Part shown: in pieces, positions 40,538-48,337 of the stretch
Position numbering within the stretch: the stretch's first letter is position 1
Layout of the letters: every line of letters begins with the position of its first letter
DNA from: Rhizorhapis sp. SPR117
GTDB taxonomy: Bacteria > Pseudomonadota > Alphaproteobacteria > Sphingomonadales > Sphingomonadaceae
Direction of reading: 5' to 3'
Assembly: GCF_021742065.1 (NCBI RefSeq)
Contig: NZ_JAKKIE010000029.1
Span: 1-52,677 of the forward strand
Length of the DNA: 52,677 nucleotides
Position numbers and translations under genes: made by a program
The notes under the pieces: model-generated
What the model saw: only the letters and a program-made list of their open reading frames with translations
Databases searched by the model: none
Told to the model about the DNA's origin: nothing

Positions 40538-42340
40538 ATGGCCGCCGTCCCGACATCCACGCCTACCCAGCTTCCGGCGCCATTGCTCGGAAACGAAGGC
40601 GTCCCCGCCGCCACGACGTTCAACTGGGGCTTCGAAATGCCGGACGGGAGTCGGTTCGGAGACGATCGGTGGACGCCGCTTCGGCACGCCGCCGAACTGT
40701 TCCTGCTCTCGCTGCGGGCCGATCCGCCCGAAGAGCGGATGCCACTTCGCAAGGAAACGGTCGATGGCCACTTCAGCCACATCCGCTTCCTCGTTCGATG
40801 GATGGCAGCCGAGAACGTCCGATGCTTCAAGGATCTCGATCAAGACGCCGTCGACCGGTTCGTGGCCATGTTGCGCGCTCGTCCCGGCAGGAACGCTTCA
40901 CGGCTCTCCCTCAGCACCGCCGAAGGCTATCTCGGCACGATCCGCACGTTCCACATGCAGCGCCACAAGCTGGACGACGCGCCGCTGATGGCGCCGCCTC
41001 GCGCCGGTTCGGTTGGGAAGCGGCACTGGAAACCTTATGGCGGCCATCCCTATACGCCCGACGAGATCGCCGTGCCTCTCATCAGCGGCGCTATGGAACT
41101 GCTCGGTGACCCAGCGGACCAGATACTCGCGCTGCGCGACCGTCTCGGAGATCTGTATGAGCAGTTCCGACCACAGCATCAGGGGCGAAGGCTCCACTGG
41201 CATATCAGACGCGCCATGTTGGCTGAGCCATGCCCCTACGCGGATCTGTATCCGAATCCGGAATGGCCGCTGCGCCGCCTGAGGTTCATGCTCGATCGCC
41301 TTGCCGACGCCTGCTTCGTCGTCATCGCCTATCTCGTTGGCGCGAGAGCCTCCGAAATACTCAGGCTTGAGGAGGGGTGCCACGAACGGCGCGCGGCCGA
41401 TGGAGACGGCGAGGAGCACGTCTATCTGGTCGGCACGATCACGAAGACGTCGCTGACGGAACATGGTGACATCCATCGCTGGCTTGCGCCCGAGCCGGTC
41501 CAGCGGGCGATCCACATCCTCGAACGTCTCTCCGCACCGCTTCGCGAACTTAGCGGGAAGAGGAACCTCTGGCTAAACCAGCTCGGCCGGGGACGCTCGC
41601 CGCTTCCGACCATGATGCCCGTCGCCCGACTGCGATCATCCATGGTCAATATCCGCTTGAACGAACGACTTGCGCCGTTCCTTGCTTTGCCGGAACACCA
41701 AGGCGGCACCTGGCACCTGACCACCTATCAGGGCCGCAAGACGTTCTCGCGGTTCATCGGGCGGCGTGACCGCACCGGCCTGACGGCGCTGCAACGCCAT
41801 CTCGGCCATGTCCACCGCGCGATGACCGACCGGGCCTATGTGGGCACAGACTTCGAGCTTGCCGAGCTGATCGACGACCAGGCCGCCGAAGAAACCCGCA
41901 AAGCGCTGGAAGACCTACTCCTGGCGCCGAACGTCGCCGGGAAGGCGGGTGTCATGCTGTCCGAGCGATCGCCGTTCCGCGGGCGCACGCGGTCGGGCGA
42001 CGTCGATGGCTATATCACCGAGATCCTCGCCGAAACGGATATGCGCCTCGGCGTGTGCGACTGGGGCTACTGCCTCTACCGCCGGGAGACCTCCGCTTGC
42101 CTCGGCGGCGAGCGCGAGCCGAACCCGGTGCTTCGCACACAAAGCACCTGCTCGACTTGCGCCAACTTCGCCGTGACCGACCGGCATAGGCCGGTCTGGG
42201 AAGCGCGCCTTAAGCGAAACACCGCATTGATCCAGCGCGATGACCTCGATCGCGAGAGCCGAGCACTTGCCGAAGCCCGCATCAGGGAATCTCGCTGTAT
42301 CCTCGATCAGCTCGACGAAGGAAATGCCGGTGACGTCTGA
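40538..42340 (+). CDS. ginC: GInt tyrosine recombinase GinC (second set)
   Basis: 600 aa. Box I is VGARASEILRLEE; box II region reads TYQGRKTFSRFIG; LQRHLGHVHRAMTDRAYVGT has the late His and Tyr. The C-terminal Cys cluster CDWGYCLYRRETSAC and CSTCANFAVTDRHRPVWE is the same type as in the 719-aa GinC of element 1. It starts four bases after the ginB stop. Overlaps ginD by 17 bases. Confidence 0.82.
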   Translation: MAAVPTSTPTQLPAPLLGNEGVPAATTFNWGFEMPDGSRFGDDRWTPLRHAAELFLLSLRADPPEERMPLRKETVDGHFSHIRFLVRWMAAENVRCFKDLDQDAVDRFVAMLRARPGRNASRLSLSTAEGYLGTIRTFHMQRHKLDDAPLMAPPRAGSVGKRHWKPYGGHPYTPDEIAVPLISGAMELLGDPADQILALRDRLGDLYEQFRPQHQGRRLHWHIRRAMLAEPCPYADLYPNPEWPLRRLRFMLDRLADACFVVIAYLVGARASEILRLEEGCHERRAADGDGEEHVYLVGTITKTSLTEHGDIHRWLAPEPVQRAIHILERLSAPLRELSGKRNLWLNQLGRGRSPLPTMMPVARLRSSMVNIRLNERLAPFLALPEHQGGTWHLTTYQGRKTFSRFIGRRDRTGLTALQRHLGHVHRAMTDRAYVGTDFELAELIDDQAAEETRKALEDLLLAPNVAGKAGVMLSERSPFRGRTRSGDVDGYITEILAETDMRLGVCDWGYCLYRRETSACLGGEREPNPVLRTQSTCSTCANFAVTDRHRPVWEARLKRNTALIQRDDLDRESRALAEARIRESRCILDQLDEGNAGDV

Positions 42341-42788
42341 TTCTGGCCTATCCACACCGCAGGCCCGTCGCCGGGCGAACACCAATGCACGCCTGCGAGA
42401 AGCCCTTGGCGCCCTCGCCAAAGACCCGTCCGCCGCGCCAACGGTCGCCGGCCTCGCACGAGCAGCCGGGGTCGGCCGCAACATCATCTATACGCACCAT
42501 GCCGACGTTCTCAACGCCCTGCGCGAGCTTCAATCGCAACGTGAGGGCGCCTCTGAAACGGCCACCGGCGACGCATATCGCGCACGCGCCACTCTTCATG
42601 ACGCGATAGCCAAGAACATCGCCCTCGCGACACATAATGCCTGCCTGCTGAAACGCGCTGTCGAAGCCGAGCAGCGCGCGGAGCGGCTCGAACGCCGTAA
42701 CTCGCAACTTGTGCAGGAACTCGATCGGATACGCCGGCCCGTTCCGATCCGCGCCAGCGCCGAAAAGCCCAATCCTACCGCTGCCTGA
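42324..42788 (+). CDS. ginD: GInt small HTH protein GinD (second set)
   Basis: 154 aa. HTH in residues 30-65 (SAAPTVAGLARAAGVGRNII), followed by a long helical, coiled-coil-like region (AVEAEQRAERLERRNSQLVQ). This HTH-plus-coil form is like a compact TnpC or TetR N-terminal part. GAAGGAA lies upstream of the ATG at 42324. The C-terminus differs completely from that of GinD in element 1. Confidence 0.75.
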   Translation: MPVTSDSGLSTPQARRRANTNARLREALGALAKDPSAAPTVAGLARAAGVGRNIIYTHHADVLNALRELQSQREGASETATGDAYRARATLHDAIAKNIALATHNACLLKRAVEAEQRAERLERRNSQLVQELDRIRRPVPIRASAEKPNPTAA

Positions 42789-42796
42789 AGGCGGTC

Positions 42797-42813
42797 ACGC
42801 CCTTATCGGGCGT
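42797..42813 (+). terminator. hairpin after the second ginABCD operon
   Basis: ACGCCC and GGGCGT pair perfectly around TTATC, nine bases past the ginD stop, followed by CTT. Short T-run, so a moderate terminator candidate. Its five-base loop recalls the leader hairpins, and a purine run GGAAGGGGAGGAGGAG follows. Confidence 0.45.
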
Positions 42814-42866
42814 CTTGGAAGGGGAGGAGGAGCGGGAATGGCGGAAATACGGGCTTTGTAGAGCCA

Positions 42867-42891
42867 ATAAGACAGGTCGATCCAGACCTAA
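42867..42891 (-). repeat. right terminal repeat of GInt element 2
   Basis: Read from outside in: TTAGGTCTGGATCGACCTGTCT. The first eight bases are identical to the left end, and CTGTCT is at positions 17-22. The coupling hexamer TGTTCG follows at 42892-42897. Confidence 0.7.
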
Positions 42892-42897
42892 TGTTCG

Positions 42898-43494
42898 CTC
42901 AAATGGAAGGTGGCGCCGCAGGACGCGTTCCTGAAACAGTGGGAGCCCGCGAAGGCAGCCTGGGCGCGCCGCCAGAAAGTCATCCGCCTGATCGGCTACG
43001 ATGCTTCGCCGGCGGACACGCGGCGCCATGCCCATGCGTCCGCGATCGAGCATGATCTCTTCGAGTGCCGATACCCGCTTCGCGAATGGAAATGGGACCG
43101 CGCCGCCTGCATCGCGCGGATCGAGGCCGCCGGCCTCCCCGTGCCGCCCAAGTCGAGCTGCTTCATTTGCGGCGCGATGAAACCGGACGAGGTTCGAGCG
43201 CTACCGGCCTGGTGCCTTCGGCTCATTGTCCTGGTCGAAGCCCGCGCGGCCCCGCGTCTGCGAACCGTCGAAGGCCTCTGGCGCCGGTCGACCTCGACCA
43301 GGCCCGGCCGAATGACCGACTTCATCCGCGCCGAGGAGCTGCTCCCCGCGGCCGACATCGACGCGATCATCCGCGATGCGCCCGCCGACCTCATCCGCTT
43401 TCAGGACGTCGCTGCGCATGTCCCGCTCCCCGAACGACCGGCAATGGCGGAGTGGCTCGAGACCTTCAACGCCGGCTTGCTGGAGGCCGTATGA
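42898..43494 (+). pseudogene. 3' part of the interrupted PP-loop (PAPS reductase-like) gene
   Basis: Continues from codon CTC at 42898, so the joint reads Cys-Ser-Leu-Lys-Trp-Lys. VIRLIGYDASPADTRRHAHA and FECRYPLREWKWDRAACIAR match the C-terminal half of PAPS reductase/FAD-synthetase-like proteins on phages and plasmids, and PPKSSCFICGAMKPDEV gives a Cys-x2-Cys that with the split Cys may bind a metal or cluster. Family members adenylate or sulfur-activate a substrate. This half lacks the ATP site and cannot work alone. Its stop overlaps the DUF3768 gene by four bases. Confidence 0.85.
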
Positions 43495-43844
43495 CTATCA
43501 CCGCCACCGAACGCATCGCCCGTCTCAACGATCGCTGCCGGCAGGGCCTCGATGCCAATGCCCGCATCATGGTCACGCGCAATTGCCTTGCCCGGCTTTC
43601 CGGCGAGGGCGAGGGCATCGCCGAGATCCTCGCCCAAGCCGAGTTGCTCGCGGCGGTCCGCCGTTATTCGTTCAAGCCCGGCGACGGGCCCGAGCGCGAT
43701 TTCGGCGCCTTCGACCTGCAGGGGCAAAGGCTCCTCTTCAAGATCGACTATTATGACATGACGCTTGAGTTCGGCTCCGACGACCCGGCGGACGCATCGA
43801 TCACGCGGCGCGTCCTCACCGTCATGCTCGCCGAAGACTACTGA
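43491..43844 (+). CDS. DUF3768 domain protein
   Basis: 117 aa. The family pattern RIARLNDRCRQGL, then DFGAFDLQGQRLLFKIDYYD and RRVLTVMLAEDY is clear. DUF3768 proteins are common on alphaproteobacterial plasmids; role unknown. Translationally coupled (ATGA) to the split PP-loop gene, so insertion of element 2 may also reduce its expression. Confidence 0.85.
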   Translation: MTITATERIARLNDRCRQGLDANARIMVTRNCLARLSGEGEGIAEILAQAELLAAVRRYSFKPGDGPERDFGAFDLQGQRLLFKIDYYDMTLEFGSDDPADASITRRVLTVMLAEDY

Positions 43845-43915
43845 GCGTCGGCGAACCCTCAAGCCCCATTCCCTATGAAAAATCAGCGCACCGGCTCGCC
43901 GGCCCTTCGGGCAGC

Positions 43916-43950
43916 GAGAGGGGAGGGGGAGGGCGAGCTTCAGGCTCGCC
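43916..43950 (+). promoter_or_regulatory. purine-tract plus hairpin 5' leader
   Basis: GAGAGGGGAGGGGGAGGG (43916-43933) runs into a perfect seven-base stem GGCGAGC (43932-43938) / GCTCGCC (43944-43950) with the five-base loop TTCAG. GAGGAG and the TTG start at 44010 follow. Confidence 0.55.
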
Positions 43951-44009
43951 GACCGAGAGCGCGCGGGCTCGATGGACCCTGCCTTCCCCAATCCCCGAGG
44001 AGACCAGCC

Positions 44010-45623
44010 TTGACCCCTGCCGAACCGATCCGCGCCACGCTGCCGCTCTCCCTCATCACCAAGGGCGACAATCCGCGCCGCTATTTCGACCGCAAGAAGC
44101 ATGACGAGCTTGTGGCCTCGATCCGCCTGCGCGGAATCCTGCAGCCGATCCTCCTGCGTCCGAAGGGCGAGGTCTATGCGATCGTCGTCGGCGAGCGCCG
44201 CTACCGCGCCGGTCTGGAAGCCTACGGCCCCGATGGCGAAGTGCCTGTCATCATCCGCGAGATGACGGACCAGGAGGCGCTGGATGCCGCGATCGCCGAG
44301 AATGACGACCGCGACGATCCGTCGGAAACCGAACAGGCGGACGCCGCCGTCCGCTATCTCGCGGCATGCCAGAACGACCGCACCGAGGCCGCGCGCCGGC
44401 TCGGCTGGTCGCGGAGCAAGCTCGACCGGCGTCTGGCGCTTGCCGAACTCTCCGACGCGGTGAAGCTCGCGCTCGACGAACGCCGGATCAAGGTCGGCCA
44501 TGCCGAACTGCTCGCGGCGGTCCCCGGCGACAAGCAGGACAAGGCCCTCGAGACCATCCTCGCCGCCGAGCTGGATGTCGGCAAGACGCGCGAATTGCTT
44601 ATGCGGGTGACGCAGAACCTCGCCGCCGCCTGCTTCGACAAGACCGAGTGCACCACCTGCCCGTTCAATTCGGCCTCCCAGCGAACCCTGTTCGAGACGC
44701 ATGTCGACGACGGGCACTGCACCAATCCCGGATGCTTCGAACTGAAGACCCAGACCGCCGAGGCGATCCGCTTCGAGGAGCAGGAGCGCGCCGAAAAAGC
44801 GGCACGGGCTGCAGCTTTGCCTTCCACCGACGATCCGCAGGGTGTTGAGCGCGATGACGATGATGATGGCGGTCTCGACGACACCGAGACCGAAACCGAT
44901 GCCTCGCCGGTTGACCGCACCGAACCGCGCGCGCCGGCCCCGCTCCCTTCGGCGAGCGGCGGCTCCGCCGCGCACAAGCCGACCGTCACGGTCAAATCGA
45001 TCGCCGGCCGTACCAGCGACCTGCGCGAGGCGAAGTGGCGCACCGCCGTCGCCCGGGCCCTCGCGGCCGATGCCGTCCATGCCCATACCACCATTCTCGT
45101 CGCCGCCATGTCGGGCACGCTTCCCCAGATCAAGGCCGAGACGCTGAAGGCGCGTGCCGGCATCTTGGTCGGCGCCACCTTCCCGGACTTGCCCTATGGC
45201 GACAAGATCGCGGAAATCCGCGTTCTCTCAGAGCCGCAAGCGGCCAATGTGCTCTCCGCCGTCGGCGCCGCCTATGCCAAGGACGTGCTCACCTTCGCGC
45301 ATGTCGCAGACCTCGCCAGGGCCTTCGCGGTTGACCTGCGCGACGTCTGGCAGGTCGATAAGGCCTTCCTGGAGCGATACACCAAGGACGAACTCAAGTT
45401 CATCGCCCAGGAATGCGGCCTCGTCGCGCACATGGGCGAAAAGGGCTTCGCCAAGCTCCTCACCGCCAAGAAAGCCGACCTCATCGCCGGCATGCTCAAC
45501 CGGCCCGGCTTTGACTGGGCTGGACGCCTGCCCAGTTCGATGACGCTCGACGGCCAATACGGACCGCCGCCGGTGAACGTCGCACCGCCGCCCGAAGCCG
45601 CGATCACGGAACTCGCCGCCTGA
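44010..45623 (+). CDS. PRTRC system ParB family protein
   Basis: 537 aa. ParB/sulfiredoxin N-terminal domain: LSLITKGDNPRRYFD, LRGILQPILLRPKG and IVVGERRYRAGLEAY (the CTP-binding boxes). HTH: EAARRLGWSRSKLDRRLALA. A Cys cluster follows in the middle (CFDKTECTTCPF, then HCTNPGCFEL), typical of the PRTRC ParB group. An acidic linker precedes a second folded part (residues 330-520). TTG at 44010 is the start, with GAGGAG eight bases upstream. First gene of the PRTRC operon; probable DNA-binding centre of the cassette. Confidence 0.88.
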   Translation: MTPAEPIRATLPLSLITKGDNPRRYFDRKKHDELVASIRLRGILQPILLRPKGEVYAIVVGERRYRAGLEAYGPDGEVPVIIREMTDQEALDAAIAENDDRDDPSETEQADAAVRYLAACQNDRTEAARRLGWSRSKLDRRLALAELSDAVKLALDERRIKVGHAELLAAVPGDKQDKALETILAAELDVGKTRELLMRVTQNLAAACFDKTECTTCPFNSASQRTLFETHVDDGHCTNPGCFELKTQTAEAIRFEEQERAEKAARAAALPSTDDPQGVERDDDDDGGLDDTETETDASPVDRTEPRAPAPLPSASGGSAAHKPTVTVKSIAGRTSDLREAKWRTAVARALAADAVHAHTTILVAAMSGTLPQIKAETLKARAGILVGATFPDLPYGDKIAEIRVLSEPQAANVLSAVGAAYAKDVLTFAHVADLARAFAVDLRDVWQVDKAFLERYTKDELKFIAQECGLVAHMGEKGFAKLLTAKKADLIAGMLNRPGFDWAGRLPSSMTLDGQYGPPPVNVAPPPEAAITELAA

Positions 45624-45658
45624 CCCCCGAACGCTCACACAGACAAGGAAGCGCCCCC

Positions 45659-46087
45659 ATGCTGATTACCAACCTGCTCCCGCTGCTCGCGCGCTACTCG
45701 CTCGGCTTCGATCTCGTCGCCGGCCCGGACCATACCGTCACCCTGACCGTGATCCCCCGCAGGCAGGAAGGCGCCGCGCACAAGCTCGAGGCCGGCGAGA
45801 CCCGCCCGATCTCGCTCACCGCCAGCGCCGCGGAAATCGATGCCGAACTCGCCAAGGGCGAAGACGGTGCGCTCGGCCAGCTCATCGCCGCCCGCAAGAC
45901 GCTCGGCGACCAGCTCGCCGAGCAGCGCCAGGCTGCCGAAGCCGCACGTACCGCCGCGGCAGAAGCCGCGAAGGCCAAGGCGGCGACGCCGAAGACGCCC
46001 GCGCCCGCCAGTCCCACAAAAGCTCCGAACCCCGCCGCTCCGCCAGCCGATGCCAAGGCGGACGAACCGGCCAGCCTCTGGGACTGA
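45659..46087 (+). CDS. PRTRC system protein E
   Basis: 142 aa. The first 45 residues form strands (LLARYSLGFDLVAGPDHTVT), then a helix (LIAARKTLGDQLAEQRQ) and an Ala/Pro/Lys-rich tail to DEPASLWD. This matches PRTRC protein E in position (directly after ParB) and in layout. Biochemical role unknown. AAGGAAG lies eight bases before the ATG. Confidence 0.8.
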   Translation: MLITNLLPLLARYSLGFDLVAGPDHTVTLTVIPRRQEGAAHKLEAGETRPISLTASAAEIDAELAKGEDGALGQLIAARKTLGDQLAEQRQAAEAARTAAAEAAKAKAATPKTPAPASPTKAPNPAAPPADAKADEPASLWD

Positions 46088-46129
46088 CCATCATCAATTT
46101 GCCCAACATCTCAATTCGAGAGGCCCATC

Positions 46130-46336
46130 ATGCAGATCAATCATCTCACCCGCACGTATCGATATGACGGCTTCGATCTTCCGGTTCCGCCGCATCTCGC
46201 TGACGAACCGGGGGCGCTGCGCGCCTACCATGCGACGCTCTATCCCGCGATCCTCAACGCCGAGATCGTCGACGCCGGCGTGTCAGGCGCCGCCCACGTC
46301 ATGGAATATCGGCGCGCCGTCGGCACCAAGGGCTGA
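46130..46336 (+). CDS. PRTRC system protein C
   Basis: 68 aa. The sequence RTYRYDGFDLPVPPHL and RAYHATLYPAILNAEI is diagnostic of PRTRC protein C. It looks like a small ubiquitin-like or Mpr1-unrelated beta-grasp-type fold and could be the partner of the ThiF-type E1 encoded downstream, which is an inference. Located between E and F as usual. Confidence 0.82.
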   Translation: MQINHLTRTYRYDGFDLPVPPHLADEPGALRAYHATLYPAILNAEIVDAGVSGAAHVMEYRRAVGTKG

Positions 46337-46338
46337 CC

Positions 46339-46563
46339 GTGCCGCGCTCCCAGAGCGCGGCCATTCCGGCCGCACCGCGCAAGACGCTCCTCGAATGGAT
46401 CGAGCACGACGATGGCAACACGACCGGCTTTCCCCAGCCTCCCTGCAGCGCCCAGGCCCAGGCCCTCCACGCGCGGATCCTCTTCGACCCCGCCAACCAC
46501 AAAGCCGAAGCGCCGGAGCCGCTTCAGCCCCCCGCCGGCCTCAGGCTCGCCCCACTCGGCTGA
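46339..46563 (+). CDS. short open frame overlapping the start of PRTRC F (74 aa)
   Basis: GTG at 46339 follows the protein C stop by two bases. It contains KTLLEWIEHDDGNTTGF, which looks like real protein, before a Pro/Ala-rich tail. It may be a separate small PRTRC-associated protein or the true N-terminus of protein F separated by a frameshift. Frames differ by one base. Confidence 0.4.
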   Translation: MPRSQSAAIPAAPRKTLLEWIEHDDGNTTGFPQPPCSAQAQALHARILFDPANHKAEAPEPLQPPAGLRLAPLG

Positions 46564-47503
46564 TCTCGCGGGGCGGTCGGTCTCGCTTTCCGTCGATATC
46601 CCCGCCACTTTCGATCAGCCGCTCAGCAATCACCACAAGCTGATCGGCCGCTGGGTGGCCGCACGGGAAGGGACGCCCCCGCGGTACACGCGCGTCGGCG
46701 CCCGCAAGCGCATCGAGCAGGTCTTCAATGCCGCGGTTCTCGAAATCTTGGCGCCGATCGAGCTTGTCGATCTGCGCGTCGCCGTCCTCGTCGGCGAAGA
46801 CGACAATCCGCCCGCAATCGCCTTCGTCTGCGAGACCCTCGGCCAACTGGATCTTGGCTGGATCGAAACCGGCGACGCTCCCATCCCCTGGCGCGCCGCC
46901 GCCTACGCGGCCCTTGGTGAGACGCTCGGCACCGCCCTTCCGGTCTTCGGCTACCAGGACCTCTTCGAGGAAATCTCGATGTATTATTGGGACGGCGAGA
47001 TCGACGACGAGGGCGCGCGCCGGAGCTTGGCCGCCTATCAGGGTCTCAGCGCCGAAGAGATCGAAGAGCAGACGCTCCCCTCTGAAATGAACGCGCGCCG
47101 TCCCGACTGGATGATCGGCACGAACGCAGCGAAGCCCGCATGCCTCCCGAAAACGCTGGCGCAGGCGCTGCATCGGCTTCGCGACGCGCACAAGGCGCTC
47201 GATCACCTCGCTCCGGACCGCAACGCCTGGCACTTCGATAGCGACGCCCTCTACGAATATGTGCCGGGCATCGAGGAATGCTCGTCCCTGCCGCCGCTGA
47301 CGCTCGTTCCCTTCGAGGAATTCGCCCGCGAACTCGACGACGTCGCGCGCCACGGCATGGAAATGGGCTTCATGGATTTCTGCGGCCTCTGCCCGCTGCC
47401 CGAGATCAGCCGGATCGACGACTGGTTCGCGAGCCTCAGACTCGGCGTGCAGTTTCTGCTCGCGGCTCAGGATCTCGTCCGTCTCGACCCACCCAATCCG
47501 TGA
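46412..47503 (+). CDS. PRTRC system protein F
   Basis: Up to 363 aa. Confident homology begins near residue 55 (SVDIPATFDQPLSNHHKLIG). AAVLEILAPIELVDLRVAVL, DLFEEISMYYWDGEIDDEG and GLCPLPEISRIDDWFASL are characteristic stretches of PRTRC protein F. The start is uncertain: 46412 is the first ATG, but the leading 50 residues are Ser/Pro-rich and look like the other frame of the overlapping small gene. No catalytic motif is visible. Located between C and B. Confidence 0.75.
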   Translation: MATRPAFPSLPAAPRPRPSTRGSSSTPPTTKPKRRSRFSPPPASGSPHSADLAGRSVSLSVDIPATFDQPLSNHHKLIGRWVAAREGTPPRYTRVGARKRIEQVFNAAVLEILAPIELVDLRVAVLVGEDDNPPAIAFVCETLGQLDLGWIETGDAPIPWRAAAYAALGETLGTALPVFGYQDLFEEISMYYWDGEIDDEGARRSLAAYQGLSAEEIEEQTLPSEMNARRPDWMIGTNAAKPACLPKTLAQALHRLRDAHKALDHLAPDRNAWHFDSDALYEYVPGIEECSSLPPLTLVPFEEFARELDDVARHGMEMGFMDFCGLCPLPEISRIDDWFASLRLGVQFLLAAQDLVRLDPPNP

Positions 47504-47510
47504 GGCCCTC

Positions 47511-48335
47511 ATGTCCGATCACAGCAGCCACTTCGAATCCACCGGCGGCGGTCTCGTCCTGACCAACGCCATCCTCCTCTATCAGGTCGGAACGTCCCGG
47601 ACACCGACCGCCTATGGCGCGCCCAGGAACGATATGGCGGCGTTCGCCAGCATGCACGCCGTCGAGCACGATGGAGACGGCCGCCCCACGATCGCCGCGG
47701 GCGTTCCCCTGTCGCGCGCGCAGCTGCGCCAGTGGACCGAGGCGCTGGGCCGCACGGCGATCCCCGAGATATTGCCCGACACCGTCCTCGTCTCCCATCC
47801 CGATGTTCTCGCCTGGTGGTCGCCGGCACAGGTTCGCCCCGCCTATTTCGCGCTCTCATCGCCGCCCGACGGTCTTCGAGCGCTGGCGCGGCGCACGACG
47901 GTTGCCGTGCCCTATCCCGCGCATCTGTTCATTGCCACGCGCACGGGCCTTGGGGTCTACGCGCTGCCGGCGAGCGAGCGACCTGTGGCTGACACGCCGG
48001 TGCTGCACTCGCCGATTCTCAATGTCTTCATCGAGGGTCGGCTCTGCTGGGGCAATATCCCGAGGCCGAAGACCCTCGGCGTTGCCGCAATCCCGGAGTT
48101 CGAACGGGCCGTGTTCGATTCCTGGTCGACGCACCCCAATCCCGGACAGGAGTGGACCGTCACCGGCAAAGGCGGCCTCGTCAGACTCTGGGACGATCTC
48201 GCCGCGCGCGCGGCAAGCCGTTTCCCGGTCCGGCGCCTCAGGCCCTTCCATCCCGCCGCCCGTCAGCGACAGGCGCGCCCGACGGCCGAGGCAATCACCG
48301 TCGGCCGACTGGTTGCAGCGGCTGCAGGGAGATGA
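47511..48335 (+). CDS. PRTRC system protein B
   Basis: 274 aa. The beginning GGGLVLTNAILLYQVG and the middle FIEGRLCWGNIPRPKTLGV (a conserved WGN) are typical of PRTRC protein B. PVPYPAHLFIATRTGLGVYA-like strands suggest a beta-rich fold related to the bacteriophage-type ubiquitin-pathway partner proteins (Prok-E2-like B group); this relation is recalled and not checked. It begins seven bases after the F stop, with GAGG upstream. Overlaps protein A by the ATGA region. Confidence 0.82.
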   Translation: MSDHSSHFESTGGGLVLTNAILLYQVGTSRTPTAYGAPRNDMAAFASMHAVEHDGDGRPTIAAGVPLSRAQLRQWTEALGRTAIPEILPDTVLVSHPDVLAWWSPAQVRPAYFALSSPPDGLRALARRTTVAVPYPAHLFIATRTGLGVYALPASERPVADTPVLHSPILNVFIEGRLCWGNIPRPKTLGVAAIPEFERAVFDSWSTHPNPGQEWTVTGKGGLVRLWDDLAARAASRFPVRRLRPFHPAARQRQARPTAEAITVGRLVAAAAGR

Positions 48336-48337
48336 CC

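Larger units (their letters stand above)
33705..42891 (+). mobile_element. GInt element 2 carrying a TIR/SLOG cluster
   Basis: A 9187-bp insertion bounded by the perfect inverted termini TTAGGTCT (33705-33712) and AGACCTAA (42884-42891). The frame of the interrupted gene is restored exactly when it is removed. Left part (33947-37377): AT-richer cargo of TIR-family and SLOG genes. Right part (37581-42788): a GC-rich ginABCD operon distinct from that of element 1. Coupling hexamers TGCAGC and TGTTCG lie on the two sides. The cargo-plus-ginABCD-at-one-end layout is that described for GInt islands. Confidence 0.88.
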
